The notes under the pieces were generated by a model. It had not been told where the DNA came from. It did no database searches and saw only the letters and a program-made list of their open reading frames with translations. Positions 1 through 10,690 of a DNA stretch of 64,000 bases are shown here, in pieces. How positions within the stretch are numbered: the first letter of the stretch is position 1; each line of letters opens with the position of its first letter. The translations under genes and the position numbers were made by a program. The stretch is taken from positions 22,224,703 to 22,288,702 of the forward strand of contig NC_135256.1 of NCBI RefSeq assembly GCF_964204865.1. Reading direction: 5' to 3'. Source of the stretch: Styela clava. Taxonomy: Eukaryota; Chordata; Ascidiacea; Stolidobranchia; Styelidae.

Positions 1-532
1 CACCTCTCTTACCAAGTAGTGATAGAGGTTGGTACAGTAAACTTCTTTAGCGCAATCTTGTAAGAATTGAAAATTATGGTGAGATAATCGAATTTTTTCG
101 AGGTTTTCCGGTCCCGGGAGCAAACATTTGAATTTACCTGTAAATAGGGGACTAACATAAAATCTTATTGAAATAATAATTGTCGTGACATCCTGCGATT
201 TTTTAAATGTTTCAGAGTTCGAATATTGGCAATTTTGTAAAAATAGAAATGTTTGTCAAAATAATCGAATTATTTCGAACTTTTCCGTTCCCTGGGACAA
301 AAATATGATTTCACCATTGAACAGACAACCAACATTTCGATCTATTTTGGGTTCGAATATTGGCAATTTTGTGACCATTTTGACAAGATAATGGAATTAT
401 TTGGAAGTTTTCCGTCTCGGGGACAAAAATTTGAATTTAACTGTAAATAGAGAATTACTATATATTATATATATATATATAATTTATCGCAATAAAACAA
501 TTCTCGAGACATCCTGCGATTTTTCGAGTAAT
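1..532 (+). repeat. degenerate tandem repeat, about three units
   Basis: Three diverged units of roughly 130-190 bases follow one another. Each has a stretch like AATCGAATTATTTCGA, then TTTTCCGTCCC-GGGACAAA, then TTTGAATTTACCTGTAAATAG. The first and last units also share GACATCCTGCGATTTTT. A short AT dinucleotide run lies near 460-482. A related piece recurs inverted at about 1161-1300, on the far side of the SINE, so the SINE probably landed in a larger repeat block. The family is not recognised. Confidence 0.6.
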
Positions 533-1160
533 AGTGCGGCGCCCCATTTAGAAGCCACTGTACAAGCGTGAGGATCACACTCGTCATCGAATCTCTGATT
601 ACCCCACATGGGCTAGCAGGTTCGAATCCCGCGAGGGGGTTTCTGGAATCCTAGCCGCCTTAGGGTGGTTCATGTAGCCGCTGGTCGGTGACGGCTTCCT
701 CCAACATCAAGTCCATGTATCTGAAACCGATAACTGACTAATAACCGTGTTTCCCCGAAAATAAGACCTAGCCAACAGCGCAAATTTTTTTTTGATCTAG
801 TGACCTAGTCGATAGCAAGAGATCTCTTATACACGTTTTAAATGATTAATCTAAAACGTGTGAGAGAGGAAAACGTTTTTATAAGTAAATGGATATCGGT
901 TTTCGTATTTTTTATAATTTATTTGAAAATCTCGTAATTCTCTACTTCGTATTTTTGTTTTTGGAGAATAAAAATAAAAGACATCCCTAAAAACAGGCCC
1001 TGGTGTCATTTTTCGAATAAAAATTGAAGTAATACCCAGTTTTATTCTCTGGGAAACACAGTAATCACATACCCACTCGGACGAGAGGCCGTAGTTCCCT
1101 CAATGATTTAATCGCCATATCGACTTGATAGGCCCCTGGGATAGGTATGTATATCGTATT
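533..1160 (+). mobile_element. tRNA-derived SINE, interrupted copy
   Basis: This is a copy of the window's main SINE family. It has a tRNA B-box-like GGTTCGAATCCCG near 619, the shared body (GGTGGTTCATGTAGCCGCTGG and GGCTTCCTCC) and, after the insertion at 744-1061, the shared 3' part (GACGAGAGGCCGTAG, then CCTGGGATA). The two halves join correctly once the inserted TA-flanked element is removed. It is diverged from the better copies at 33.6 and 34.2 kb. Confidence 0.75.
744..1061. mobile_element. TA-flanked MITE (mariner-like) inside a SINE
   Basis: The left end reads CCGTGTTTCCCCGAAAATAAG. The right end, reverse-complemented, reads CTGTGTTTCCCAGAGAATAAA. A TA dinucleotide flanks each side and the surrounding SINE resumes directly after it. 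TA duplication and short inverted ends are typical of Tc1/mariner-derived MITEs. No transposase is present. A 94-base copy with the same ends lies at 7156-7249. Confidence 0.7.
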
Positions 1161-2342
1161 CAACGGTGAAATCGTATTTTTTCCAGCGGGGATAATAAAA
1201 AAAAATAATTTGATCATCTCGTAAACAAGGGCAATTTCTACGAACTTGCAACCATTCGTATTGCAATGAGTCCGAAACTCACAGAATGTCACAATTAGAT
1301 GTCATGTTAGTCCTCTATTGTAAAAATATAACTTAAAAATTCTGATCTTTATTTTACGTAATTTGACCTGATTTGATGCAATTCTGATAAATACGACACG
1401 ATTCTCATCACAGTGTGGTACTACATCAATCAGAATGCCTTTATACATATTTCCACCGTGTCCAAGAACCTCTTTGGAAGGTTGGATCAATCTGCGCCAC
1501 CTTGATGTAACTAATCCTGTTTGTTTTCTGTAATAGGCCATGGGCCCATTGCTAATATATATTATCCGATTTTATATCCTTTGACTAAAATAGTTGAAAA
1601 TATATATCCTTGACTATATATCATTTATTATCAAATGGCTTTTCTACAAACTGAGTCACATTTCTGGCATAAACATTAAAGCAACAGCATTACTATACAC
1701 TATTAAAGCTTACTGTGAATAAGGTAAGCAGAGTTTCAAAGAATAAATCATGTAGAAAGTCATCATCTGAAGTGGCTTATCAATATCCATTTATATGAGA
1801 CAGTGCAACAACAAAAAGCATGGAAAATAAAACATCAGAGGTGTAGTACAGGGTCAGCATGTCAGATCTAGTAGGCAATGCAGAGAACCAGGAAATGCCG
1901 TTTAAAAAACAAAAAAACCCACTTCAGTCAGGTAGTACAAAATAGGATAGGAAATAATGAAAATTCAGAAACATAATACCATTACATGATATTTCGCTAT
2001 ATATCAGTGCTGGCTTCTTGTCTAGAGCCCAAAACCAAGAATTCAGATACATTGAAAGAAAATATGGCTATTTGCTGCCATGTAACGCAACACAAAATAA
2101 CAGGAATGATAAAGCTATATTTGAGATAAATTGGCAATACATCTGAACATCAACAAAACAGGCTTAATTTAGTCAAAAATGAATAATTTTCAAGTGCTAT
2201 ATACCAAAACAATTAATTGCCCTAAAAAGTATGCATAATCAATGGCCAAATTTAACAATCAGCAGTATATAATGATTGTCAATATTACAGCTTTTCTGTC
2301 ACATTCTGACCTATCGTGTAACAAAATTAATAGTGTATATAG
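1161..2342. other. no gene found
   Basis: The first 150 bases are an inverted, diverged copy of the repeat unit seen at 1-532. The remainder, to the hAT-like element at 2343, is AT-rich unique-looking sequence with short open frames only. I see no exon, RNA gene or clear repeat. Confidence 0.5.
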
Positions 2343-2663
2343 CAGTGGTTACAACCGAAGCCCATGGCCCTTCAATGGGGCCACAGAACATTAGCTAGCC
2401 CCAAATCTAATTTCACTTTATACTTAAGAAAAATCCTCATTTCATGCTTGATAAGGTTATTTCACAGGGTGTTTTGACTTTGTTAAGCATGACTTATTTG
2501 AACATACTGGGATTTGGAATCCACCAATAAAAATAACACCATAAATACCACTGGAATGATAAACAGGAAACCATCATTGCTGAGAACCTCCGAATGGGGG
2601 GAACATCAGTGCCAAAAGCCTCAGGAAGAGGGGCCACGAGCCAAAAAGAGTTGGGAACCATGG
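2343..2663. mobile_element. hAT-type MITE, CAGTGGTT termini
   Basis: The left end is CAGTGGTTACAACCGAAGC. The right end, reverse-complemented, begins CATGGTTCCCAACTC. It shares internal blocks with the element in ACADVL intron 12 (41552-41816), such as TTTCACAGGGTGTTTTGA and GGGGCCACGAGCC. Flanking 8-mers match only partly (GTATATAG against GTATGGTG), so the duplication has decayed. Non-autonomous. Confidence 0.6.
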
Positions 2664-2702
2664 GTATGGTGGATTATTAGTAATATAGTAGTAACCCTTG
2701 AC

Positions 2703-3118
2703 TAGGGTTACCATATTTTTCTAACTTCAAAGCGGGACGATACAAATGATCCGAATAATGAAATAGTCTGCCGTTTTCAAGCATTGAGATTTACATATTC
2801 GCCCAAGCATGCTTTTCTGTAGATAACGCCTTCAAAAAGACGTTGTTCAATGTTCAACAGGACCAATTAGAATCGATTTGACATGTGATACGTTTGCTAA
2901 CAATTTTAGCGGGAAACAACGAAACAAACAAAATAACACATTCACCTTCTGTAAGTAGGCTAGCGTTGCGCTACCCAGCAACAACAGTAATGAAAGCATG
3001 TTCGTTTATTATGCTGGATGGCTAAACGCCAAAGCCGGACCTGAGTTGGCTGATTTATCGGGACAAGATGCTAAAAAGCGGGACCGTCCTGCCTGAAGCG
3101 GGACGTATGGTAAGTCTA
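2703..3118. mobile_element. non-autonomous hAT element, TAG..TTACCATA termini
   Basis: The left end is TAGGGTTACCATATTTTTC and the reverse-complemented right end is TAGACTTACCATACGTCCCG. Flanks CCCTTGAC (2695-2702) and CCTTTGAC (3119-3126) are an 8-bp target-site duplication with one mismatch, the size expected for hAT. GCGGGAC motifs repeat near both ends. It belongs to the same family as 8897-10233, which still carries a transposase remnant. Confidence 0.8.
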
Positions 3119-3569
3119 CCTTTGACATAACATGGAATGCTTTGTAAAATGGCCAATTTTTTAAAAACAATTATACTGAAGTTTTGTTATATTGCAAACA
3201 TTCAGGAGGTAATTACTCATTGTTTTATCGATTGTGTGTTGCAAATACTTTCAACAAGAACAGACTTACTGTAGTGCAAGGAATTGGGTAAATAATAATT
3301 TTACAATGATTTGATTAAATAAAAAAATGCAATATATATTTATTAGTTCATAAAACATCTATAATGATTAGTATAAAATCAAGAAAAAATAGCTAATACA
3401 TAATGCTAATGATATACAAATATCAGCTAAAAGCTAAAACTTTAATGCATAAGATATACAGCAAATTAGGATAAGAAACTACATGTTATTGACATATTGG
3501 CAGTGGGATTATGGCAATTTGATTCTATAAATCAAACCTACCAATCTCATTTGAATGGAATCCAGCCGA
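3119..3569. other. 3' flank of the nucleotidase gene
   Basis: AT-rich sequence without a gene of its own. It should contain the 3' UTR of the minus-strand nucleotidase. A TTTATT (minus-strand AATAAA) at 3339-3344 is a candidate poly(A) signal about 225 bases past the stop. Confidence 0.4.
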
Positions 3570-4649
3570 TTACCCTTTCTTAGAGGAATGATGTTTTTGT
3601 GCAATTCCATATGGGACATGAGCTGAAGGAACACCATGTTTTTGTCCACTTTCAACATTCTTAATTTGATCATCAAAAAATATGTGAGGTTGTATTTTTT
3701 GTAAAATTGGTCCTTTTGGCGCACCCGCTAAAAACAGGGCTTCGTCAATGTCAAGTCCCCAACCACGAAGAGTTTTCAAAGCTCGTATTCCAGAACTTGC
3801 ACCGCTTCGTGCAGTCACAAGATAAGTCCTGATAGGGCAATCTTCAATCAAACCTTTATCATGGAACTTTTTTTTCATTTTACCAAGTGTCATTGCAAAT
3901 TGGTGAAGGGGTCCGACATCAAGAGGTTTATCTGCCATTTCGAACTCGTGCTCGAAAAACTTATTTAACCCTTGAGTCTTCGCAAGAATTTCAGCCTCAT
4001 CTGAAAAAAGAACTGCATCTCCATCAAAAGCTACTCGGAGCTGTTTGCTGGACGAGTCAACATGACTGACTGGTGAGACAACAGCTGAAGCGATTCCATC
4101 ACTTAAAGCTTCAATAACACTGCAGGAGTCAACAGATAGATATAAATCAGTATCATAAGCTTTCAAATACCCAATAACACTGTTTCCAGCAGTGAGGCAA
4201 ATTCTTTCTACCGTCAGGTCATGGTAGTTTATTGAATTTATCAATGCAACACCTATTTGAGCATGATTGTTACTCATGAGAACAATATCGAATAAATGTT
4301 TTTCATTTAAATCCATTTCCAACAACCTCTCATTCACGGAGTTCAAAGCTCTAACAAATGGAAATGCCGCCCCAGGTTTGAGTGGTTCATCTTCGTGTTT
4401 CAAAACATGATCAAGATATGGCTTTAGTCCTTCTTCCGCATAAATTTGCCGTTCTTTAGTCATGTCAAAGAGAGCACGTGAAGAAACGCAAACAATTATA
4501 GCATCCTCAGGTTTTGGAATGGGCCATTTCTGAATTTTCTTTGTTTCTGGAGACTCGCTGGAATCAGGTGTCTTGGCTACTTTTGTCAGCTTTACTTTTT
4601 CTGCAGATTTTGTTGCAGATCCTAACATTGTTGGGTTTTTTAATTTCAT
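3570..4649 (-). CDS. NT5C1A: cytosolic 5'-nucleotidase 1 (NT5C1A-like), intronless
   Basis: A single open frame of 359 residues, close to the roughly 368 of vertebrate cytosolic 5'-nucleotidase 1A. The family hydrolyses AMP and other nucleoside 5'-monophosphates to nucleosides in the cytosol. The HAD-like core is visible: [11 protein letters not shown] at residues 208-218 (D209 and D211 would be nucleophile and acid), LVTARS at 277-282 and FFDDQ at 324-328, near the C-terminus. Residues 1-45 are lysine- and serine-rich and poorly conserved, as is usual in this family. The start is the first ATG after an in-frame stop region. No intron interrupts it, unlike the vertebrate genes. Whether it is the A or B type cannot be decided; the invertebrate ancestor may be single. 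Confidence 0.93.
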   Translation of the reverse strand: MKLKNPTMLGSATKSAEKVKLTKVAKTPDSSESPETKKIQKWPIPKPEDAIIVCVSSRALFDMTKERQIYAEEGLKPYLDHVLKHEDEPLKPGAAFPFVRALNSVNERLLEMDLNEKHLFDIVLMSNNHAQIGVALINSINYHDLTVERICLTAGNSVIGYLKAYDTDLYLSVDSCSVIEALSDGIASAVVSPVSHVDSSSKQLRVAFDGDAVLFSDEAEILAKTQGLNKFFEHEFEMADKPLDVGPLHQFAMTLGKMKKKFHDKGLIEDCPIRTYLVTARSGASSGIRALKTLRGWGLDIDEALFLAGAPKGPILQKIQPHIFFDDQIKNVESGQKHGVPSAHVPYGIAQKHHSSKKG

Positions 4650-5023
4650 ATGGACTCAATGTTTTCTATTTTCTGGTAATCAAAAACAAATTTTCCAAAT
4701 TTACTGTCATACCGGTAGCCTACCGATACCGGTATAGCAGCGTCTTCATAGTCCTGTAGTCTAAATACATATTAGTTATTACCCTCTCCACAAGTCAGCA
4801 AGTGGAAATCATTAATGCATCAGAGTGATCTGACACTAGAATAATCTTAACCCACTGACCTAGGGCTTTAACCTAAAAAAAATTTAAATACTCGATAACG
4901 CACTATTAATGCAGGAATGGGCCATGACTCAAGCAGTTAATTCATAATTGCATTCTACAGTTCTAGCTTCATAGCTTAGAATAAGTCAGTCATAGGCCTA
5001 CCGGTACGGTACATTGTTGAGAA
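4650..5023. other. upstream region of the nucleotidase gene
   Basis: Non-coding sequence between the nucleotidase start and the palindromic element. It would hold the promoter, but I see no clear TATA box. Two small clusters of the window-wide ACCGGTA/TACCGGT motif occur at about 4709-4737 and 4999-5012. Confidence 0.35.
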
Positions 5024-5484
5024 GGGATCTCATGTAGTTTCGTACCTAGCATACTTCTAGTGGGCGTAGCATAACAATTTTTTCACGTGGCAATCCTAAC
5101 CCCCACCTGCCCACCTGACCACACCATCCAAAAATTACGTCACTACGACGTCCGAGTGACGTAATAGAGCCCTTCAAACTATGCGAACTGTCATCCAACG
5201 CGCGCAGACGAGAACTCGAAATCGAACAGCCATTTCTCTCGTTTTCTCGTCGCAACGATCCCGATAGGAGAGAGATCGCTGACGTTAGTCAGTTCTTTAT
5301 CGTCGGCGCCGATGCCATTTCGGGCGATCGTACGAGAATTTGGCAAGCTCTATGACGTGATTGTGACGTCGTAGTGACGTAATTTTGGAATGGCGTAGTC
5401 AGGTGAGGGTTAGGATTGGCATGTCAAAAAATTGTTATGCTACGCCTATTAGAAGTACGTTACGTACGAAACTACACGAGACCC
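5024..5484. mobile_element. palindromic MITE with GGGTCT-like ends, copy 1
   Basis: Long imperfect terminal inverted repeats pair about 140 bases at each end: GGGATCTCATGTAGTTTCGT at the left mirrors the right end, which reverse-complements to GGGTCTCGTGTAGTTTCGTA. Flanking 8-mers GTTGAGAA and ATTAAGAA match at six positions. The arms contain several TGACGT/ACGTCA motifs. The middle 170 bases (GC-rich, GATCGTTGCGACGAGAAA-like) are in the opposite orientation to copy 2 at 47755-48207. No coding potential. The 8-bp duplication and GG-initial ends would suit Merlin-type elements, but the superfamily is not established. Confidence 0.8.
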
Positions 5485-5984
5485 ATTAAGAAGACCGTGT
5501 TTCACAGCAGATATGCTGAATATGTGCAATTAAAATAATTTCGACATTTCTAAAATTGATATTTATGTGGGAACAATGAGAAATAAGGCGGTGGTTGTAT
5601 ATTCAATATCATGGTTTGGTGCATGTATAATCAGATTGTAGGCCCTGACTCGTACCGTAACTTTTCAAAACACCCAAGCATACAAAACTCGCTATAGTAA
5701 AGTTAGGGAGAATCTTCCCGGGGTCAAGGGTCGGGGAAAAGTCCATACTTGTGTTAATGTGTTACGATCCCGGGGAATTCTGAGCCCGGGATCTCGGAAT
5801 TTATTATATGATTAATACATGAACTCATAAACACGAACATATCACGTTAGTTGTACTGTCGTTACATCATCAAAATGTGTAAACGAGCTAGCGATCAGAG
5901 ACCGACGACTTATCGATCTAGTGGCGTGTATCTATCGCTCTGACTCAATAGCGATACCGCGTGTTCCACCACTAATTAATTAAC
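5485..5984. other. no gene found; GC-rich CCCGGG motif repeats
   Basis: Contains TTCCCGGGGTCAAGGGTCGG and GAGCCCGGGATCTCGGAA at about 5715-5802. A related GAGCCCGGGATTTCAGATC occurs at about 7309-7327, so 5.7-7.33 kb may be one decayed transposon that includes the hAT remnant at 6770-7135. I could not fix its ends. Confidence 0.35.
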
Positions 5985-6250
5985 ATGAGATCTATGCTCA
6001 AATATATGGACACGTCACAAGATGTCGCTATTTTTCATTCTGACACATAAAAAACGAATCTCTTGAAGTCCACAGAAATTTTTGAAATAAGTAAAAGTAA
6101 TAGCCTTCTGGAAAAAAAATTAATCTTCATCCACTGAAATTTCGAAGCAATTCGTCTAGTATTCGAAGAGAAAAGCGATTTTATCATGACGAAGGAGAAG
6201 AATAACAAGAACAACAACATAATATTGAAACGATCGTTATGTACACTGAC
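5985..6250 (+). repeat. interspersed repeat family R, copy 1
   Basis: Begins with TATGCTCAAATATATGGACA and continues into CACAGAAATTTTTGAAATAA, AAAGTAATAGCCTTCTGG and ACAACAACATAATATTGAAA. The same order of blocks occurs at 10240-10690 (inverted), 22035-22395 (3' part) and 54600-55530 (split by a hAT element). No open frame. The superfamily is unknown. Confidence 0.65.
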
Positions 6251-6379
6251 GTGTCCAATAACTCGCTAATTATACGACATAATTCATCCAAAATCAATAG
6301 GCTTCTGGTCCCAATGATGATGAATGCACATGCAAAATTTGGAGATGATTCAACCTCGCTTTCGTGAGATATCGCGTGC

Positions 6380-6427
6380 ATCTAACAGACAGACAGACAA
6401 AAAGTCAGACAAACAGACAGACAGACA
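6380..6427 (+). repeat. ACAG microsatellite
   Basis: An interrupted run of ACAG tetranucleotides (AACAGACAGACAGACAAAAA and following). Ordinary simple sequence, adjacent to a family R copy. Confidence 0.8.
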
Positions 6428-6769
6428 CATACCTATGGACATACTTACCGATCTAAAGATCGATAAGTAACAATGTGCACGTTTTCCAATGATTTGAAAA
6501 TTACTATGAGTCGGAATTGAACCAAGGTTTGTCCAAACCTCACTGTCCCGTTTTTTTTTTGTTTCATATAAATGGTAAGCCCATACAAATGTCCATAAAA
6601 CGCATTACACATGTTGCACAAACCCCTTACATACATAAATTCATAGCCTACAAGAATCCCTCTACAGATAGACACCGATAGTTGTGGACTGTCTTCGATT
6701 TCAAACGCAACGTTATTTTGGAAAAAAGCCTCGTATTATGATCAAGATATCGATAAGTTTGGATGCATT

Positions 6770-7135
6770 GTGAGTCGTAATAAAATTGCTGACTTGGCGA
6801 TAAATATATCTCACAGATTGTTCGGTACTGAAGAATCCAATGGAGAAACACTTAAAAATGCTGAATATTTGATCCAAAAAAATAGCAGCCTCGACGATAA
6901 CACTCAAATGACATTGGCACAAGAACTTCATGCTTCCGTTGCACGGGATGAAAACGAATAGGGACAAAGGTGTCCTTTTTATGGAGGTTGAATGGTGGTG
7001 GTTGGGAACAATAATAAAACCAACCTCAGTTGAGGCTGAGAGTGCATTTTCGGCTCTTGGATTTTTTACCAGCCATATGTGAAATTGTGATGACACTCTC
7101 GATGCTCTCATTGTTTTTGCGTCAGTTTTATAAGA
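6770..7135 (+). pseudogene. hAT transposase C-terminal remnant
   Basis: On the plus strand a frame near 7020-7135 reads PTSVEAESAFSALGFFT, then a stop, then DDTLDAL. This matches the dimerisation segment of hAT transposases (consensus like PTSVEAERAFSAAG...DDTLDAL). An open stretch of 63 residues just upstream (6770-6961, ending DENE) may be part of the same coding region. The frame is broken by stops and no intact transposase exists. The adjacent minus-strand open frame is a shadow of this remnant. Confidence 0.6.
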
Positions 7136-7155
7136 AATAAACATGACGGCTTATT

Positions 7156-7249
7156 ACCGCGTTTCCCCGAAAATAAGACTGGGGGGTGGGGCTCATATTA
7201 AGAGCATTTTTAAAAATTCAGGCTAGGTCTTAGTTTCGGGGAAACACGG
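7156..7249. mobile_element. 94-base TA-flanked palindromic MITE
   Basis: Ends CCGCGTTTCCCCGAAAATAA and, reverse-complemented, CCGTGTTTCCCCGAAACTAA. It is flanked by TA on both sides (7154-7155, 7250-7251). The same family as 744-1061, but nearly reduced to its inverted ends. It lies just after the hAT remnant. Confidence 0.75.
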
Positions 7250-7534
7250 TATATTTTTGTATGTTTCCTAATCCTATTAATCCCGGGATTAGATGTTGAA
7301 AATTCCGAGCCCGGGATTTCAGATCTAATACCGAAATAAAAACCCTAGTCCATACGCGCAGGTGCAGTTAAAATAAAGTACAAGCAGATGGTAGGTAAGT
7401 TTATTCCGATTAACCGTTACAACAAAATGAAGAAACAATACAGGGCAAAACAAGCAAATAGACCTATACAAAAAACAAGGACAGTGGCAAAAATCAATAA
7501 GATTTGAGGCGTGCTGATACACGTGCACACAAAA

Positions 7535-7645
7535 CAGTAAACATACTCGGCATGGAGTAGAAATCAGATGAGAACCCGGGGTTCGTGGTTCACATGATCA
7601 AGCGCTGGCTTTCTCTCTCTCCAGAGATGAATATGTAAATTATGA
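7535..7645 (+). mobile_element. 3' fragment of the tRNA-derived SINE
   Basis: Matches only the SINE 3' part: TCGTGGTTCACATGATCAAG followed by TTCTCTCTCTCCAGAGATGA and ATATGTAAAT. The tRNA-like head is missing (5' truncated or decayed). Confidence 0.5.
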
Positions 7646-7980
7646 TCCTCCTAACAAGATTGATGATTCGGAGCCACGTAAAAAATATAGAGTAGGATTG
7701 GTAACATAACAGACAAAAATATGCATTGCGACAAAATAGCAACATGCCACATAGCGACAACTAGATATGTATATAAAGCCATATGATGATGTGCATACTC
7801 AGCCAATGTCATATGCAGCCAATCAGATATACATATACGACCATTCAAGTATAATGTACGCATATAACGCCATATGTATGTACAGTCAACCCAAATATAG
7901 GCATAAAGACATTTCAGTAATTTACATACAGATAGGCCTACTTCAACTTTCATCGAGAGAAATTTTATGTTTATAGATTC
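7646..7980. other. no gene found
   Basis: AT-rich sequence with many CATATG-like words and short open frames on both strands. Nothing I can assign. Confidence 0.4.
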
Positions 7981-8450
7981 AGCTTTTTAGGTCTACATCC
8001 ACCTCATATTTCGCCGGGAAAAATTTGATGCAGGGTTCATTTCATGTTTTCTTTTAGTAACTTTCAACAATCTTTCGACGGACGAAATTTCATTCACTTC
8101 TTCAACTACTCCTCATTCCGTCTGCAAGTCTTAAGTGATTTCAACCACCCCATTCGGTCGAGAGTATTTCACTCACTTTTTCCTTTTCAGGTTCAGCCTT
8201 TTAGTGACTTCAATACCCACCTCCCTTTTAAACGAATATCATCCACTTTTTCTTTTTAAGCTCAGCCTTTTAGTGACTTCAAATACCTCTCTTTCCGTCG
8301 GTCAAAATTTCATCAACTTCGTCGTTTTATTATATAATCAACCACCCACCTTCCTTCGGTAGAGATTTCATTCACTTCCTTTTCGGGTACAGTCTTATAG
8401 TGACTTCAGCCACCCCATTTTCCACCGGAAAAATTCCATCCACTTTCTTA
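7981..8450 (+). repeat. degenerate minisatellite, 64-70 base period
   Basis: About six diverged units. Each carries TTTTAGTGACTTCAA(C/T)-like sequence followed by a C-rich ACCCACCTCC word, then ATTTCAT(C/T)CACTT. CAGCC/CAAGTC anchors at 8125, 8194, 8263 and 8390 give a spacing of 69, 69 and 127 (two units). The short open frames here come from the repeat and are not genes. Confidence 0.7.
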
Positions 8451-8896
8451 TGGTTTTACTTGTTTTAGTTTTGACATATTTATTACGAAAAATAAAATAT
8501 TAAAGTCATTTTAAACAAAACAGGCAAAAAAAAACGTGATACTAAACAACTGCTCTAAAACAATTCAAACAAATATTACGACCTCCAAGCGCAATACACA
8601 TTACACACCCAAGTAATCCAAATTTTCATGTACTTGCCTTTATACGAGAACGTTACTTTTGTTTTGTTCTGAATGCGGGAAAACTAATTATTAGTAATAC
8701 CATAGATCCGTAAAAAGCACATCAATAAACCTGTGATATGACAAAGTAGCAGCGACGCACTCAAGCAAGGTCAATTGTCTCAAAACAAGCGGGGGGTTGC
8801 GAAACTGATACGATGGAAATGGCGGTATTAGACACGTATTGGGGCGAAGCTAATACGATGGGAATGGAGGTATTAGACACGTATTGGGCCTATATT
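8451..8896. other. no gene; short tandem duplication near 8803-8890
   Basis: Mostly AT-rich unique sequence. Near 8803-8890 a stretch containing TACGATGG(A/G)AATGG and GGTATTAGACACGTATTGGG occurs twice in tandem (period about 53), directly before the hAT element. Confidence 0.5.
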
Positions 8897-10233
8897 TAGA
8901 CTTACCATAATTTCTTGGGCATAATCCGGGACAAACTCAAAACTATGAATGAAATAGCTGGACAAAAGGCCGAAGGCCTGAGCTTGGCAAATTTTATTCC
9001 ATATTTATTTATATTTATAAGCTTTAATATTGCATAATAAAGTATTCTACTTAGATTGAATAAAAATTTTTATTACTTTATTTAAAGGAAAATACATGTT
9101 AATTTAAGCAACACCAAGTCACAAATCAGACATTTATATGAAAGAAAGTACAAACACTGAGAACAAAGAAATAACACCAATTCACAAATCAAACATTTAT
9201 ACGGGGATGCATTCAGAAACCATTGGCTTTTGTGTTTGACCTTTTGTATTTTTCACTTGAATGAACTTTCCGCAGAAATTGTTTATTATTTCTTATTTTT
9301 GTGAAAAATTCGCAACAGCTCAAGCCAATATTGAGTATGCAAATCAATAAACCCGCTACTGTTGACTTCTTCATCGTATTCTTTTCATCTGTCCAAATAG
9401 TCTTCATCCTATAAAAAGCTCTTTCAGCAAAAGCCGAAGTGCCTGGTAGATAAAATATATATTTCATTACTTTTCTAAGATTAGCCACAGATATATTTTG
9501 ATTTTTAAAATGACGGAAAACCTTGACCCATTTTTCTTCACAATGTTTTTCTTTCCATTCAGCTCAGCAGATCTGGAGCAACTTGATACAACTCTGCTAC
9601 AGTTAAAACATAGATATTTCGCTTCTAATAATTACTAATTAACAGCAACTGCTGAACTCTCTCTAAATTACTACCTGTTCGGAACTATTTTTTGCAGTAT
9701 ACCCTAATCAAAGTAGCCTTTCTAAACCACTTTAATTAGTGCTTATATGTAAAAAGAATCTATTCACCGTACTGTTAGCCTACTAAATTACTCTACAGAA
9801 TTTCAAGTTCTAGATTACTTCCAGCAAATATGAATCAAACAAAACCAAATGAAAGTTATTATGCCTTCTCCAACTCCAAGCATACCTGAAATGGATTCTA
9901 ATGCAGCAATTGCTGTAGTTACATTGAAGTCAATAGAATAATGACGCAAACGTTACTCATTATTCCCTAACTAGAGGATATTTCAAGCTATGCGCGATAT
10001 TTTACTCAACATAATAAGCTAAAATAAATTAAGATATTAAAATAAGCCTTGAGTTAAAGTAAAGTTATGCCTCTTGGGACAAAATTATTTCATAATTTCG
10101 CGTCACGTCGGAGTAAATTTTGAAAATTTCATTGAAGTAAAATTCCGGGACATTTCGCTAACCGGGACGTGACACCGGGACAGACGTTTAAACCGGGGCT
10201 GTCCCGGCCAAACCGGGACGTATGGTAGGTCTA
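8897..10233. mobile_element. hAT element, TAGAC..TACCATA termini, with transposase relic
   Basis: Left end TAGACTTACCATAATTTCTT; reverse-complemented right end TAGACCTACCATACGTCCCG. Flanks CCTATATT (8889-8896) and CCTATAGA (10234-10241) share six of eight bases, a decayed 8-bp duplication. At 1337 bases it is three times longer than its relative at 2703-3118 and keeps a fragment of transposase on the minus strand, which points to it deriving from an autonomous element by deletion. Confidence 0.8.
9213..9488 (-). pseudogene. hAT transposase C-terminal (dimerisation) fragment
   Basis: A 91-residue open frame. LPGTSAFAERAF, MKTIWTDEKN, STVAGLLICILNIGLSC and HSSEKY follow the order found in the C-terminal dimerisation region of hAT transposases related to animal zinc-finger hAT-like proteins. 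The upstream DDE core, BED finger and any start codon are absent. It lies inside the element 8897-10233, as expected for the relic of its own transposase. Confidence 0.75.
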
Positions 10234-10239
10234 CCTATA

Positions 10240-10690
10240 GATCGTTTCAATATTATGTTGTTAGAATTCTTTGTCATGTTCTTGTTGTTATGAAAATTTC
10301 TCTTCAACTACTAGACCAATTGCTTCGAAATTTCCAATGGTTAAAGATTGTATTTTTTGCTAGGAGGCTATCGCTTATATATATATTTCTAAATTTTAAA
10401 TGAAATCCATGAGATTTGATATTTCATCCAAAATTTCACTGATTATTTTCTATTCGCGGGAATACATGCTTTAATCCGGCAAAATTGACGGCTGTCTTCC
10501 TTTTTGATTTTGCAAAATCTTTCTATGCGACAGTCGGAAATTTTCAGTACTGTACTGGTGCTAGTAAGTTACGATGGTCTACTCTAGACTTTCAGCTTTG
10601 TCCAAGATATGAGTTTGGGGAAATTGTGGGTAAAATATTTCGTTTTGGCTTTCGTGTCCATATATTTGAGCATTGCTCTCTTGGTATTTG
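10240..10690 (-). repeat. interspersed repeat family R, inverted copy
   Basis: Reverse-complement blocks match copy 1 in order: AACAACATAATATTGAAACG at the 10250 end, then GAAATTTCGAAGCAATTGGT, and CAATGCTCAAATATATGGAC at the 10670 end. It abuts the hAT element at 8897-10233, which may have landed next to or in it. Confidence 0.6.

Noticed and set aside
6713-7144. Minus-strand 143-residue open frame as a gene
   Set aside because: It is the complement of a decayed hAT transposase reading on the plus strand and has no domain of its own.
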